The notes under the pieces were generated by a model. That model did no database searches. It was not told the DNA's origin and saw only the letters and a program-made list of their open reading frames with translations. The position numbers were made by a program, and so were the translations under genes. From Glomus cerebriforme (Eukaryota; Glomeromycota; Glomeromycetes; Glomerales; Glomeraceae): DNA of 64,000 nucleotides. Numbering within the stretch: the first letter of the stretch is position 1; each line of letters starts with the position of its first letter. Below are positions 24,301-37,344 of this stretch, one piece after another. Location of the stretch: NCBI GenBank assembly GCA_003550305.1, contig QKYT01000184.1:93422-157421 (forward strand), read 5' to 3'.

Positions 24301-25339
24301 AAAATATCAAATTTTATTTATCACAATATTTAAGTTAAAATCATATTTATTATTATAATTAGTTTTCAAATATTTGCATGTTTTACTTGTCTTATGACTA
24401 TAATAAAATTCCAGATTATATGATGTTAATGAATTTATAATCATCATACTGTTGGAATAAATTAATTTCGTCCGAATGACAAGAATTTTTGATACATTTT
24501 ACAAATAATTTTATTATCTTTAATGAATAATATTCAAAAAATCCCGAATCAATTTGATATTTAATATCGAAAGCATTAATCTAAATTCGATCTACAAAAG
24601 TGGTCCAAATTAGGGTTCGAAAGTCCGAATATTTTCGGTTTTATTGGACGAATTTAAAATAGTTCGCCCGAAGCCCCAAACCACTAGTCTATTGATGGTC
24701 CTTTTGAAGTTCCTTAACAAACTCATAAATCCGGCATTATAAATCCGATAAGGTACATAAGGTACATTGAATTATGGATACTGTGACGTTCTAATTTTAC
24801 AATTTTCAATCTCAGATGTTAAAAACGTTACCGATAACTTAACATTCACTAAAAAAACCTTTTAAATTATTTGATATTATTATCTTTTTTTTTAAATTCT
24901 GTTAATAATATATATCTTTTTTTATTTTACATTTTTAAAATCTTTTGGTAAGACAAAAAAGTATTTTATCTAAAAATTGACTTTTGTTATTTTTATTGCG
25001 TTTTCGGGAAATCCGATCTTCAAATGCCATTAAATCTTATCGCGCGTATCAGATTCGGACTCCGAATTCCGTTAATTCCGATTATCAAAACCTTATCTTC
25101 CGTTCTAAATAATATAGAATGTTTTTTAGACTAAAAAAAAAAAAAAACGAAAAACTTCTTGTTAAGCATTCCTTAATTACGTATATTATACACGCGAAAT
25201 AATAAAAATTTTCAAGTTTTCGTATGCACATGATTTATTGTATTCGGATTTTAGAGAAAAATAATGTATTTTTTTTTTTAACAAATTATAGAATTTTTCT
25301 CGTAATATCGAAAAAAATAAGTTATTTTTTTATCAAAAG
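24301..25339. other. Gene-free interval
   Basis: AT-rich sequence with CG-containing patches near 24605-24680 and 25010-25090. No gene or bounded repeat was recognised. Confidence 0.4.
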
Positions 25340-27470
25340 AGTTTCTGTATACGGCAGTTTTTTTTTGAAACACTCTGTTGTCAAAATTCGTTTTTGGAAA
25401 AAGTGAATGATAAATGCAAGCATTCATGACATGCTTTTTTTATATTTACGAATCACGCAAGGAATGATTGAGACGCCGTCTAAAATGCCACAAATGTAAG
25501 AATTTGTTATTTATTATACACACAGTATATAGAATTCTATAACCGAAAAAGTTTTTCTCTTATCATTAGAATCAGATATTAACATCCCGAACTCCGAAAA
25601 ATAAGTTAGAGTAATTTAATCTCCCGTTTTCATATGATGTAATTAATTGTTTTTTTTTGCCAATTACGGTAAATATATTATTTGTTCATTGTCCAAATTT
25701 ACAGATAAATGGTCAAATGACATTCCTTAATTTGTATTGGTAATTGTTTCACCAAAAAAAAAACTCGCGAATTTAATGCACGCGTGAGAACGGAAATATA
25801 TTTACATTTCGTTGAATTATTTTACCAGATATTTTATTATTATTATAAACTTTATAAAAAAAAAAAAGGAAAGAAATTTTAAATTTCTAAAAAAAAAAAA
25901 AAAAAATCAAAAAAATTATTTCTCATGATTATCAAAAGTATCAAATGAAAATAAAAATAAGTTAGAGTTATCCTTTATCAAATGTACAGTTATGTATGGC
26001 AGTTTTCTGAAACACTCCGTTATTAGCTTTGGGAAAAAAATGAATGGTTAATGCAAGCATTTATGACATGCTTATTTTATTGTTAACCGTTATTTATTGA
26101 TAAAATTACAAATCTAAAACATGTGCAAGGAATTACCACAGATGTATGAATTTATATATACCATATAATACAGTACATACTGTATATAAAATTCTATAAC
26201 CGAAAAGTTTATTAACATCAAAAACAAAGAGTAATATTCTTTTTTTTTGCCAATTACAGGTAATATATTGTTTATTCATTGTTCAAATAATGATCAATGA
26301 CATGCTTAATTTGTATTGGTAACTGTTTCACCAAAAAAAAAATCGCAAATTTGCACGCGAGGAAACGGAAATATATGTAAATTTCGTTGCATTTTTTTTT
26401 TTTACCAGATATTTTATCATGGTAACTTGGTAACTTCATGGGTTAATAAATTTAAAATTTCTAAAAAATATTTCTCGCAAGTATTAAATGTCGAAATTTC
26501 AAATTCCAAATAATAATAAGTTAGAGTTATCTTTTATTAAATGATGTGACTATATGTACAGTTATGCACTACAGTTTTCTGAAACACTTGACTATTAAAA
26601 TATTGCTTTTGGAAAAGAATGAATGGTTGATGCAAACATTCATGATATGCTTATTTTATTGTCAACCGTTTTATTATTATACATTTATTGGGGTGCTTTC
26701 TATATTTCCATAAATGTAAGATTTTATTTTTTTTTTATTTTCAAACTCCGAAACAAGTATGTTTTCATATGATGAAATTATGCCCAATTCATTGTTTATT
26801 TTATTGTCAAATGACATACTTAATTTGCATATCGTCATATCGATAACTGTTTCATCCATAATTCTCACGAATTTATACACGCGTAAGAAAAGAAGAGCAA
26901 ATTGTCACTTTTTATACTTTTTGATAAATTCAAAATTTCGTTAAAAAAATTTCCTTCAAGATATTTTATTAGATATTTACAAATTTCTTGTATATTTATT
27001 TGACAGTTTTTTTTCAATTAATTTTCTAAAATAAAAAAAGAAAAAGAAAAAAAAAGCACATTTTTTTTAAAAAAAATAAATAAATAAATAATATTATGCG
27101 AGCATTCATGCGTGCTTAATATGTTATTAACCGTTCTCATGAATTTATACGCGCAAGGAGTAATTTGATTTTGCTTATTAATACAAATAAACATAATAAA
27201 TATAGAAATTCGTTAACTTTTAACGTGAAAAATGTTAGAGATTTCACAACATTTTAATGTTTCAAAATTTTTTTTTTTTCCTCAAAGGAATTCCAATTCC
27301 GAAAACAAGTTTATTATTTATCAAAATATCACCCGTTTTTTTTTCGATATGCAGTAGTTTTTTGTCAATCTAATTCTTTTCTTCATTGTTTTCTTTTGGA
27401 AAACGGATGAATGGACATTCACTACTTGCTTATTGTATTGTTAACCGTTTTGTTAGGTAAGCTCGCGACA
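25340..27470. repeat. Three to four diverged ~0.6-kb tandem repeats
   Basis: A long motif recurs in order. CAGTTTT..TGAAACACT is followed by TTGGAAAA..GAATG, then ATGCAAGCATTCATGACATG, then ..ATTTTATTGTTAACCG. Later come ATAACCGAAAAAG, ..TTGCCAATTACGGTAA, ..TTCACCAAAAAA and ..ACGGAAATATAT. The ATGCAAGCATTCATGACATG block is at 25414, 26050 (one mismatch) and about 26630, giving offsets of about 636 and 580 bp. A shorter, more decayed copy lies near 27090-27450. Copies differ by indels and point changes, so this is an old duplication. Two ambiguous bases lie just beyond it (27639, 27642). Confidence 0.8.
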
Positions 27471-27881
27471 TAAATGTTTGGTACTTTGGCTTAAATGTTT
27501 GACGCAAGAAATCAGGTATTAAAACAATGAAATTTTTTTTTTTAAAAAAACTTTATCATTATATTGACTTATTTGGAAATTCATTGATACTGTTTTGATG
27601 CAAGTTCTATATTTATTATTTTGAAAGTTAAATACAAANAANAAAAAAAAATTGAATTACCGTTTCTTATCAAAAAAAAAAAATTTAATTAATAATTACT
27701 TTCAACCATTACCAAATAAATTTATTGAAATTGGCGTGCATATACAGTTACTGGCAGGCAGCAAAACTTGAATTTTTGATAAGAATTTATATTTTCTATA
27801 GTTTTTTCCATTTTTGATAATGAGTTTCAAAAAAAAAAAAAAATTATATTGGTGAAGGTAACATCATAGATTTAATTTTTG

Positions 27882-27890
27882 TATATAAAT
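27882..27890 (+). promoter_or_regulatory. Possible TATA box of the HMG gene
   Basis: TATATAAAT lies 107-115 bases before ATG 27997. An ATG at 27908 between them runs only three codons (ATG AGT CGA TAA) and could act as a minimal upstream ORF. Confidence 0.35.
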
Positions 27891-27996
27891 AAACGTTCTT
27901 TTTGATCATGAGTCGATAAACCCGGCCTTGTCTGGTCTAAATTTCTTTAAGTCAACTCCATTCACTTTCCTTTCTTTACCCCAACATTTTTTAACG

Positions 27997-28504
27997 ATGG
28001 ATGATAGAGCACGAGTACAATCATTATTATCTCAATACGCTCCACCACGTCATCATGGTAATATGAATGACCAACTCGAATGGACTCTCACACCACAACA
28101 AATTCGACCATTAATCCCGCCAGGTGTAATGGACCTTTTGTCAACAAATATTGTGGATTTTCGCGGCTCGAAACGCTTTCACGGCAAAAACGCCTATCAT
28201 TTCGCTTGCCTTTTACGAGCTCAAAGTCAAGGAGTTACATTACCAATTAATGCAAATTTTTCCACCAGAATTTCTACAATGGTAAGCAATTTATGGTCGA
28301 ATGAACCGAACAACATTAAAGAAGTATACATCCAAATTGCTGGACAAGCCGATCACATCTATCAATTCCATAATGCACAATTTCCTCAAGAAGTAAGAAT
28401 TTATGGTTATAATATGAAAAAAAAAAAAAATTTGAAAATTATAATTAATTCAATTTTAATCATTACAGAAATGTAAAGGTTGTGCAACCCATAACACGGA
28501 TTAA
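27997..28504 (+). CDS. HMG-box (MATA_HMG-like) protein
   Basis: Exons 27997-28392 and 28469-28504 join in phase (GTAAGA...TTACAG) to 143 residues. The open frame extends back to a TTG at 27928, but the first ATG is 27997 (MDDRARVQSLL). Residues ~64-125 resemble an HMG box of the fungal mating-type class: NAYHFACLLRAQSQG for helix 1, then STMVSNLWSNEPNNIKEVYI matching the signature I-x-x-x-L-W-x-x-E-P-x-x-[IV]-K-x-x-[YF], followed by a third helix. The second exon adds only KCKGCATHNTD, which has a CxxC. HMG boxes bind and bend DNA; this class includes fungal sex-determining regulators and is greatly expanded in Rhizophagus (established). No other mating-type gene is adjacent, so a MAT role should not be assumed. 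Confidence 0.82.
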
Positions 28505-29973
28505 ACTTTTCATCCAAAATTTAAATTCTTTCTTTCTTTTTTTTTCTTAACGTTAAATATTTATTATCATACTATCTTGAGCGCGAACCTTTATTATAGT
28601 TAGAAAATTTTTTTTTAAATAGTAAATTATTTGTAAATATTTTAGATTCTTGTAATCATAAACCGTCTATTATTATTATTATTAGAATTATTTACAAATA
28701 ATTGGCTGTATTTAGAACGCGAACCTTTTTTCCTAGTTATAATAAAAATTCGAAATTCATTGTTCTTTACTATTGTTTTTTTTTGATGTTCATTTTCCAT
28801 TTTTATATCTATTGACCTTTTAAATATCATATGTTATTTTTAAGCCACCACCATTTGAAGAATCCTCGTTTTTTTTCTCGTTACACCACCTACAATTTGT
28901 CGTACATTCTGCATTGGACATAAATCACATGATTTAATAACTTAAGAAAACGCCTTAGAAATCAGCGAAAGAAATAATTTTTAGCCGTTTAATCAGCCCC
29001 TAACATTTAATGATTTCTTTTTAGTTTTCAAGTTTTTTTTAAAAAGTTAAATGTATATATTTATAACCGGTTCTTTAACGAATTTCAATTTTCAATGTCA
29101 TTTTCCTTAAATATGTAGATCTACATAATTGATGTCATTATGACGACATATTATCGTCATAATTTTGATAGGCTGACTTTTACACGTGATGCACGTTTCC
29201 GTGAAGATGGATAATGTTATCGGTCATCACGTTATAAAACGCGGATGTGTCGCAGTAGGAAAAAAAAAAAAGAGAGAGAGACGGAAGTTTTTTGTTCGAA
29301 ATTGCAAGAAATTAAAAAATCAATCCTTATTTATTTTGTATTTTTTAATTTTACGAGTAAATAGTAAATAATCGATAATAAATAAAAGTTTCATTTTTAA
29401 ATACAAGTTTTTTTTTTATTATTTTTTTTACGTTTTTTTTTTAAACAAAAGAAATCCCACAGACATAAGAAAATCAAATTAGAAAAAAAATAAGTAAATA
29501 AAATTATAGAGAAGAAATATTAAGGGAATTAAGTGATATCATAAGAACATTTTTCGCATCGCAAAAAAATGTTATTTACATAAGTGGAGATTTGATTATA
29601 TATATATGTATTATTATTATATTGTTAAAAAAAACCTTAATTATACGAATTATGCTGGTATACTTATGGATTTTAGAATAACAAAGTTTATCTTAAATTG
29701 ATGTTATAAATAATTATTTAGCATATTATACAATGATATTTTATAAATTCTCCACGTAATTATTAAAAATAAATAAAGCATATTTTTTTCTTTTTACCAA
29801 ATAAAATGGTTCAAAGACAAGTGTTTTTTTTTGATTCTTAATATATATATAAATATGTATATGTTTTTTTTTCGCAAATTTTTTAAGGCTTTCGTCCTGC
29901 GATAAAAAAGTATTACGATATTTTACAGATAATAATAAAAAGTTACTTTTTTTTATAAAATAAATAAATTATT
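28505..29973. other. Gene-free interval
   Basis: 3' flanks of the HMG gene and of the minus-strand gene at 29974. A short direct repeat (GCGCGAACCTTTATTATAGT near 28580 and ACGCGAACCTTTTTTCCTAG near 28717) is the only structure noted. Confidence 0.45.
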
Positions 29974-30489
29974 TTATCTTTTATATGCAGGAGATGAAGG
30001 AATTCCATTGGAAATCGAATTTGTTTCATTGTCAAGATCTTTCAAAACTTTATTTTCATTTTGTTCCTTGGATTCGATTTTAATTTGAGTAGGATTTTTC
30101 TTTTCTTTATCAAGATTACCGAATAAACGAATTCCCAATTGAGAAGAGAAACAAAGTAATTCATCGATACTCATTTTAGATAAATTGACCGAACTGAAGG
30201 CGGATGAGGAGGGAGAAACAACTTTTCGATTCAAAGTTGTCGCTTTAACGGTTTTACTAAGATTTTCAACTAAAGCTTCAATTCTTTCAAATCTAGCATT
30301 CAAAATATTGATATAATCATTATTTTGATCACATTTATAACAATTTTCACTATTTATTTTATTCCTATGATAAGGATAAGTGTTTTCTCTTCTTGAAATT
30401 GTGAATTGTCTTCTACCGATATTAGTTGATGATGATGAACGTCTTGATTGTTCAGTTTTCAATGATTGCATGGTCATTTTTGATTGCAT
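29974..30489 (-). CDS. Uncharacterised 171-residue protein with short coiled coil
   Basis: Single exon from ATG 30489. The N-terminal third is Ser/Arg-rich (SRRSSSSTNIGRRQFTISRR) and contains an isolated CYKC. A predicted helical segment YINILNARFERIEALVENLS (residues ~59-80) has heptad-like spacing. It is followed by a Ser-rich hinge, a more hydrophobic segment MSIDELLCFSSQLGIRLFGN, and a charged Lys/Glu/Asn tail. No family is recognised. The balanced composition and standalone frame in non-coding surroundings support a real gene, perhaps a small scaffold or regulatory protein (inference). Confidence 0.65.
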   Translation of the reverse strand: MQSKMTMQSLKTEQSRRSSSSTNIGRRQFTISRRENTYPYHRNKINSENCYKCDQNNDYINILNARFERIEALVENLSKTVKATTLNRKVVSPSSSAFSSVNLSKMSIDELLCFSSQLGIRLFGNLDKEKKNPTQIKIESKEQNENKVLKDLDNETNSISNGIPSSPAYKR

Positions 30490-33400
30490 TCTTTTATAAA
30501 AACTTTTTTGTAAAAAAGTGTAGAGAGGAATTAAAAAAAAATTCTAAATTTATTTATGTCTTTTAGATTTGTTAAAAAAATTTATTTTTTCTCTTTTTTT
30601 TTTTATTGAAATTCTTTCTGATTTTTTTGAAACCAAACAAAGCCAGTATATTTATACTTTTTTTTATTTGTTGTGTGTTTATCTATTATGTTATTTGTGT
30701 AACAAATCTATTTTTATAATTTTATAAATGATTCCAAAAGATTTTTCTGTGTATTGAGATCATTTCCAAATTTAGCACTAGTACATAATATTTATTTTAT
30801 ACATTTTATACATATACAGTATATATTATATATGTATATTATAGTTGAACAATTTTTAAACGAAATTAAAATTATTTGACAACATCGTAATACATATTGT
30901 TTATTTCCCCATTTGAGAAAAATAAATTTCTAAAACCGAGATAATACTCGCGAAGAATAAATTAAACGTGAGAATACTATACAATAATTTATCGAATACA
31001 ATAATTAAAACAAACCTGAACTATAAATAAAATTTATATTGTTATATTAAATTCAAAATTTATCAAAAAAAAAATTTTTTTTTTTTTTTTTGTCACGGAA
31101 AAAACCAACCGCGAATCATTTCCGAAATATCAATTTTTAAGATCTCGTAATGCTTGTATATTGGCGTCGAAATGTCTCTTCGGTGTTTACCATTTCACCC
31201 CCCCAGACTTTGCTATGATTTGCTATGATTTTCATACCTATACGCTATATAATTCTCTTTTATTCTTTTTAGTAATTGGACAAAAAATTTTTCACCCCTA
31301 AACATGTTGAAAATCAAGTAAAAAGGGACTTTTCTTGGCGCATTTAATCGTATCCATTGTTACAACTTATTTTTGGAACTGGTTTAGATCAAATTAGCTA
31401 TGGTAGTTTGTTCTGGACTATCAAAGTGGCTAAATGGCTGAAATCTGACACATTAGCCTCGCACGTGATGTTCTTGGCTCATACAATAGATTTTTCTAGC
31501 GTTTCGGAAATTTCTAGCGTTTACCCTAAATAGGAATTCAACGAAATTAAAATCCCTTTGTCGTCTTTGACGAGAAATAAAATTTTTAAACCGTTTTAGA
31601 GTCCCTGTCAGAGGACCAAATATTATTACTAATACTATTTTATCATTTGATACTTTTTTTTTTTATTCGGAATTTAATTTTTCTTTCAATACCAACAACG
31701 AAATAATTAATAAGCCTCATCATGTGTGACACAGTTTCATTCGGTCAACCGAGCGAAAGCATGAAAATTTACAAACTGCGCATATTAAATTTAATGCATT
31801 TCGGTCGATTACTCCAAAACATTTGTGCACTAATTTAGTAGTTGCCTCTTCAGTTCCCGATCTAGAAAGGTTATTTCTTATATAGAGACAATGAAATTTA
31901 GGAAAGATTTTCATGTGGCAATGTGGCAATTGTGGCAAATTTGGTCATTTTAATTTATTTTTGCTCCAATTGTGGCAACAAAGTGATTGTTTGTTGTGGC
32001 AATCATGCGGTATTGTGGCTTGATAAATTAGAACAATGCAGATCCATATGATGTCCTGTGATTGCCATTGATTAACGGCTCAGCGGAGTTTTTTTGTTTA
32101 TTTTTGCATGAAAAAAAAGGAAAATGGTTGGTTGAACTAAATAATTAAATGAAATTTATGTATTCATTATGCAATAAGGTATCTTGAACGGAAAGGCAAG
32201 AAAAAATCCCGAAAAAGCGAAATTATAACGTAAAATGCTTAAAACATTTATCGTCATAAGTTTATCAGTACGATTAGATTACTATATTCCATCAAGGAAT
32301 TACCAAATTACTGAAATGGTAACCTCAATCATCATTGTAAGTTTTTTTTCATTTATTCTAAAATGATCATTGCTAAATTAAATGACCATTTAAGCACGAT
32401 AATGTAATTATAACCGACATTTCTTATTGTACGACAAACATCACAGTAATCCGAAATTAGAAACCAATGACGATTTGTTTGTTATCGTTCGGTAATTTAT
32501 TTTTTAAATTACGTTTTTACGTTTGAAATAATGGGTTTGTACAAAAAGGATATGTTTTTTGTTACAAACTTTACAAAGAATTTAATTGTGGCTTATTTTA
32601 AATTGTTATTTAAATTACTTAAATTACTTAAAAAATGTTAAAACCACCGGAAAAATTAAGAATGAAATGTGATACACGCTAAAATAAAGGCAATCGGATT
32701 AAAAGTTCTAGAACAGGAAATGGCTTTTTATTCTCATTTTTATTGGGAATTAAAAAAAAAAAAATAAAATATGTAAACAAACACTGCGGAAATACCACGA
32801 TCAGATGAGTGTTACGAAGTTAATTTCATTATCAAAATTTTATTTGCTGTTTGTGTCTTGTTGAATGATTAGAAAACAAATAAGCCACAGTTTATATTTA
32901 CGTATCGGTTTTTAAATAAAACTTTTCTTGTTTCCGATATAAACGGAAATTTTACACCGAAATTTAAAGTAAACAAGAAAATAAGTTAATATAGATAATA
33001 TTAGAACGAGTGTGCGCGTAATTTACTATAACGAGTACCAAGATTTATGCATAAATAATAAGTAATTAATTATGTAAAAAAAAAAAAGTTTTAATTTTGA
33101 CAAAGTCGTTGCAATTTCTAAAAAAAGAAGGTTCACTCATCGTTTAAAAGGTCACTTTAGAAATTTTTTTTAAGAAACAATCGTTGCGAAAAAGTTTTTT
33201 CCTTTACATTCCGGCAAAATTCTAGTAAATTCGTTACGTTTATGGCTATGTATGATCATCGAATTTGGAAATTATTCTATAAATAAAAAAGATTTTCACC
33301 TTTCCATCAAATGAAAAAAGACGATAAATTTTTTAATTTCTATAAATAAAACAATGCAACTTGATCTTCCGAAATGTCCTTCACTGGTAAAACATTTGCA

Positions 33401-36400
33401 CCTTTAAAAATTCCTTACGTTATTTATTATTAATGTTTATTTTATTTTTAGATGATCGACTAACATTTTCTCTATATAAATGTTCTTTTTTTATTAAAAC
33501 AAGTGTGGTGCAAACATTGAACACTACGTATGTTGAGTAACATGATTTTAACAAATTAAGTATTATACTGTATTATTAAAAAAATTCTTCAGAAAATTTT
33601 AAAGAACGAATGATGTTCTTTTTTATTGGTTGAATTTAAAACAATTGAACAAATAACAACCGGCCGATTAAAATTAAATTTACCGATTGATAATTTTTTT
33701 TGAAAATTTGTCATGAAGAAAAAAAACGCAATATAATTTAATAATTAGTTCATCCATTCTTTATTTTTTCTTTCTCTTTATCTTCGTTATTAAAATTTTT
33801 CGCTTCAACATTCGGGTATAAATCTAAATTCTCCTAATCCCTAACAACGAACAATTTATTTAATGCATATTTTTATCTTTCTTAATATTTTAGAAATTAC
33901 TTTTTCTAAATTTAATCTACGTGGCAAAATGTTTACTGGTAACATAACTCCATAACCCGCTTATTAATTTATCTGTTATGTGTCACAAATATTTTGTGTA
34001 TATACCGAATTGTTCTTATTTTTGATCTACGAAAAAATTTTCCAATTATGAGAAAAACAATAAGTAATTTGTTCTTTTATTAAATTAAATGCATCAATTC
34101 TCTCTCACAAAAAAAGTTTGAGATTTAGTTCATTTCGGTTCGGTTCGGGTGATTTACGGCATTAATTTAATTTATCATAAGTGGGAATTACGGGAATTAT
34201 TTTTTTGTGGATAATTTGCGGAAATGTTTTTTCCTTACGGATATAATGTTTATTTTTACTTCATTTCTATAATTTCTTCGAAGAAATTAAACATAAAATT
34301 TTTAAATTTCACAAAAAAAAAATTAAAAAAAATTATTATTAGAAAATATTAAGACTTTGTTAAAAATAATTGTTATTATAGCAAACCAACTTTTTCAACA
34401 TAAAATTTCAAACGACTTTTAAAATTTTTTAAGCAATAATTACTTTGCTTCATGTTTTTGATACTTTGCTTTTTCTTATCCTGGATTAATCTTTAGCATA
34501 TTAATCGAAAAAAAATACATTTGGTAAATTACAATATAAAAATACAGTATACTCTCCCCTAGAAGAAAATTAAAGCATGAGAAAAATGTGAAAATTCAAA
34601 AAAAAAAAATGTAGTTAATTGTGTGTCGAGGCAACCTCCAAATGTTATAAAATATATTAAAGAAAGCACGTTGGTCGAATAATCCTGGCTGAAGATCATC
34701 TTAAATTCAGCCATAGAATTTAGCAATAATTCCGGCTTTTTTGCAAGCTAAAATTCAAAAGGCACGTGAAAAGAATTGAGTGACAAAAAATGGAATTTTC
34801 GAAACCTATTCCAATTTATATATATATATGTGACTTTAAAGACAGCTATTTTTAAAAAAATTATTTTGTTTGATTTTTATTAAAAGTTTGCCAAATAATA
34901 TTGATAATTTATAAAGTAATTTATTTTTAAACTGAAAATTCACGCCTAACGCTAATAATAAATAATTCAGCAAGCAATTAATTGAGCAAAAAAAAAGATA
35001 TATGAAACGAAATAAAATCATACCGAATACCAATATACTATCTTGTTAATTTGTTTCTTGACTAAAATTTCCTTTAAAAGATTTAGAATAATTATCTGTT
35101 ATATTAAATATCGTTATTTATGATATGCATAATTTTATGGTATGAAACTGATTTAATTAATTTTTTACAAATTTTTTTCGCTACATCCTTCAAAAACGTT
35201 TTAAAGTTTTAATATACCCATAAATTTTTCACTCACCGCGTGATTTGTTAAATGAAATATGTTTTATTGTAATAATAATATACAATAATTTGCTGGTTAG
35301 GTTGTAAATATAATTAAATATTTTCATATTCTTTCTCTGATGAATACTTTAATAATCAAGTCAAGTTTAATTAATTAAAAGTGAAACCGCATTTATATTA
35401 CAAGAATTTCTGTTTCTGATTTCTTCTTTAGGTTTGAGACAAATTTCTCGCACGAACTTTTCCGATAATAGATTTTTGGTTTGTGAACTCAGATTTATTT
35501 AATTCTCTATTATTAGAATTTATTTATATCGATCATTTGAACGTTAGATTTTGAATTCAACTGACAGTTTTCAATTGAGATAATTTTTGTTTGTTTTTAA
35601 TAGTCTATATTCTATATTTCTTTGTTAGGAGAAGTTATTGGTTTAACCCATCATCCTCTAATGGGTCGGATGATAGATAATCCACGGATATCCGTCATTT
35701 GAATGACCAACAGTAACTGACCAAAGTTATATTGTCGACACATTACAAAAATTTTCCTTCAAAAATCTTTTGTAAAATCTTTTTTTTTCAGCAAATTTTG
35801 TAATTCCAGCTGGTTCTATATAATGAATCTGAATCTCATCCGTCATTTGACAGATGATGAATATCCGAATTACCTGTACGTTACGAAATCTAACCAAAAT
35901 TTATGTTATAATGATAATTAATATAAACAAAGTTAATAATCTCCAATTAAAATAATTAAATTATAAATTATCATTAATTTTTTTTATAGGCCTTTAAATT
36001 AGATTATGCGTTTCAATTCTAAGAATTAATACTAATTAGAAAGTAGTAGTACTGTAGCATTACTAGGTGATTAAATTTATACAGTCTTTTCTCGATCAAC
36101 GTGATAATAAGACAATTCACCAAATTAAGAATCGTAAAAAAACCATTTTCTCCAGTAAATTTTAGGTCCGACCAAAATTTTCTCTGTTTTACATACCCCT
36201 TTTTGGATTTTATAAATCATATAATTTAGGCCGGAATTAGAAAATTATCGGTCAAAATTTACATATCACATGACATGTATGTCAGTTATAATTCCAGCCA
36301 AAATCCCTGATAAACACAGAATCCACAGAAAAAATTCATTCGCATTTTCTTTACAATAATTTGCTTAATTGATACTCATTGATGACGAGACATTACGTGA

Positions 36401-37344
36401 TATTGAATTGGAGTACAAGATACCTTAAAAAATAAATGTTGAATCGAGTGTTAAAAATACAATGATGCAAAAATTAATGGTTTTAGATTCATTAAAATAT
36501 TAAAATATAGTTGCAGCAGATGGATGACGTATATTTATTAATATACTAATATTATAATTTTTAATATAAAGTCAAAATTAAAGGAAATAGTGAAGTGATC
36601 TGTACGTCTAGTAATTTTAAAATAATAAAATGCTTGTGTTAAAAAGGACATTTAACTAACATAATGAAATGATGTGTCTTTCTTTTTATTTTTTCATTGA
36701 ACGCTTTAAACATTCGTTTCTAATTTCGGATTATTTTATTTTATAGGATTAAAAATCAATACGTTGATTAAATGGTTTATCTTGGAATCATATGAATAAG
36801 TAAACAATTTCTAGAAAATATAGAATACTTTCTTATCTAAGAAAGTCTTACTGAGATATATTGAAATATATTGGTCATAATGAATGCTGAATTGTTTCTT
36901 CATAGAGTATGTGATTTTACTATGATAAGTACTACTATCTTTTTTTGAAAATTTTAACACGTTAAATGCAGTATCTAGTGTTATGTTGTCACAGAGTTTG
37001 TGAAAAATTTTTTTTAATAATATTTTAGTATTGTATTTTGCATGTTTATTATTTCTTTTGGCATTAGTTTTCAAACTAGTGTACTGTACTTTTAAAAATC
37101 CAATAAATTCAATAAGAGTGTTTGCTTAATATTAACTATATATGATATGATCTAAACAACAGTTGATTTAGCTGTGACTAGTTCTTATTCTAAACTATAT
37201 ATATTTCCAACATTCTATGCAAATATAAATAATGCTGGTTATAAAAAATTTTTAGGCTATTAATTAACTTTAAGTTTATCTTAAACATAGGTAAGTTAAT
37301 CTTAAATACATAAATATTTATCTTAAAATATTTCATTTTTATTC
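30490..37344. other. Largest gene-free stretch (~6.9 kb)
   Basis: I find no convincing coding exon. Visible structures are limited: the TGTGGCAA cluster (31914-32021), a hairpin GGCTGAA/TTCAGCC near 34688-34713, imperfect inverted copies of GGATATCCGTCATTTGA near 35685 and 35840-35875, and an inverted pair ATTTAGGCCGGAATTAG / TTATAATTCCAGCCAAAAT around 36226-36304. The last motif, with a nearby CACATGA, recurs across the window as a dispersed repeat. Open frames of 60-90 codons here have no protein-like composition. Confidence 0.45.
31914..32021. repeat. Clustered TGTGGCAA motifs
   Basis: Six copies of TGTGGCAA or TGTGGCTT-like octamers start at 31914, 31922, 31931, 31970, 31995 and 32013. 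The first three are nearly contiguous. This could be a degenerate minisatellite or a cluster of binding sites. Confidence 0.6.

Noticed and set aside
36811..37074. 87-codon minus-strand open frame
   Set aside because: Lys/Ser/Ile-rich by AT bias only; no start context, domain or homologue in the window.
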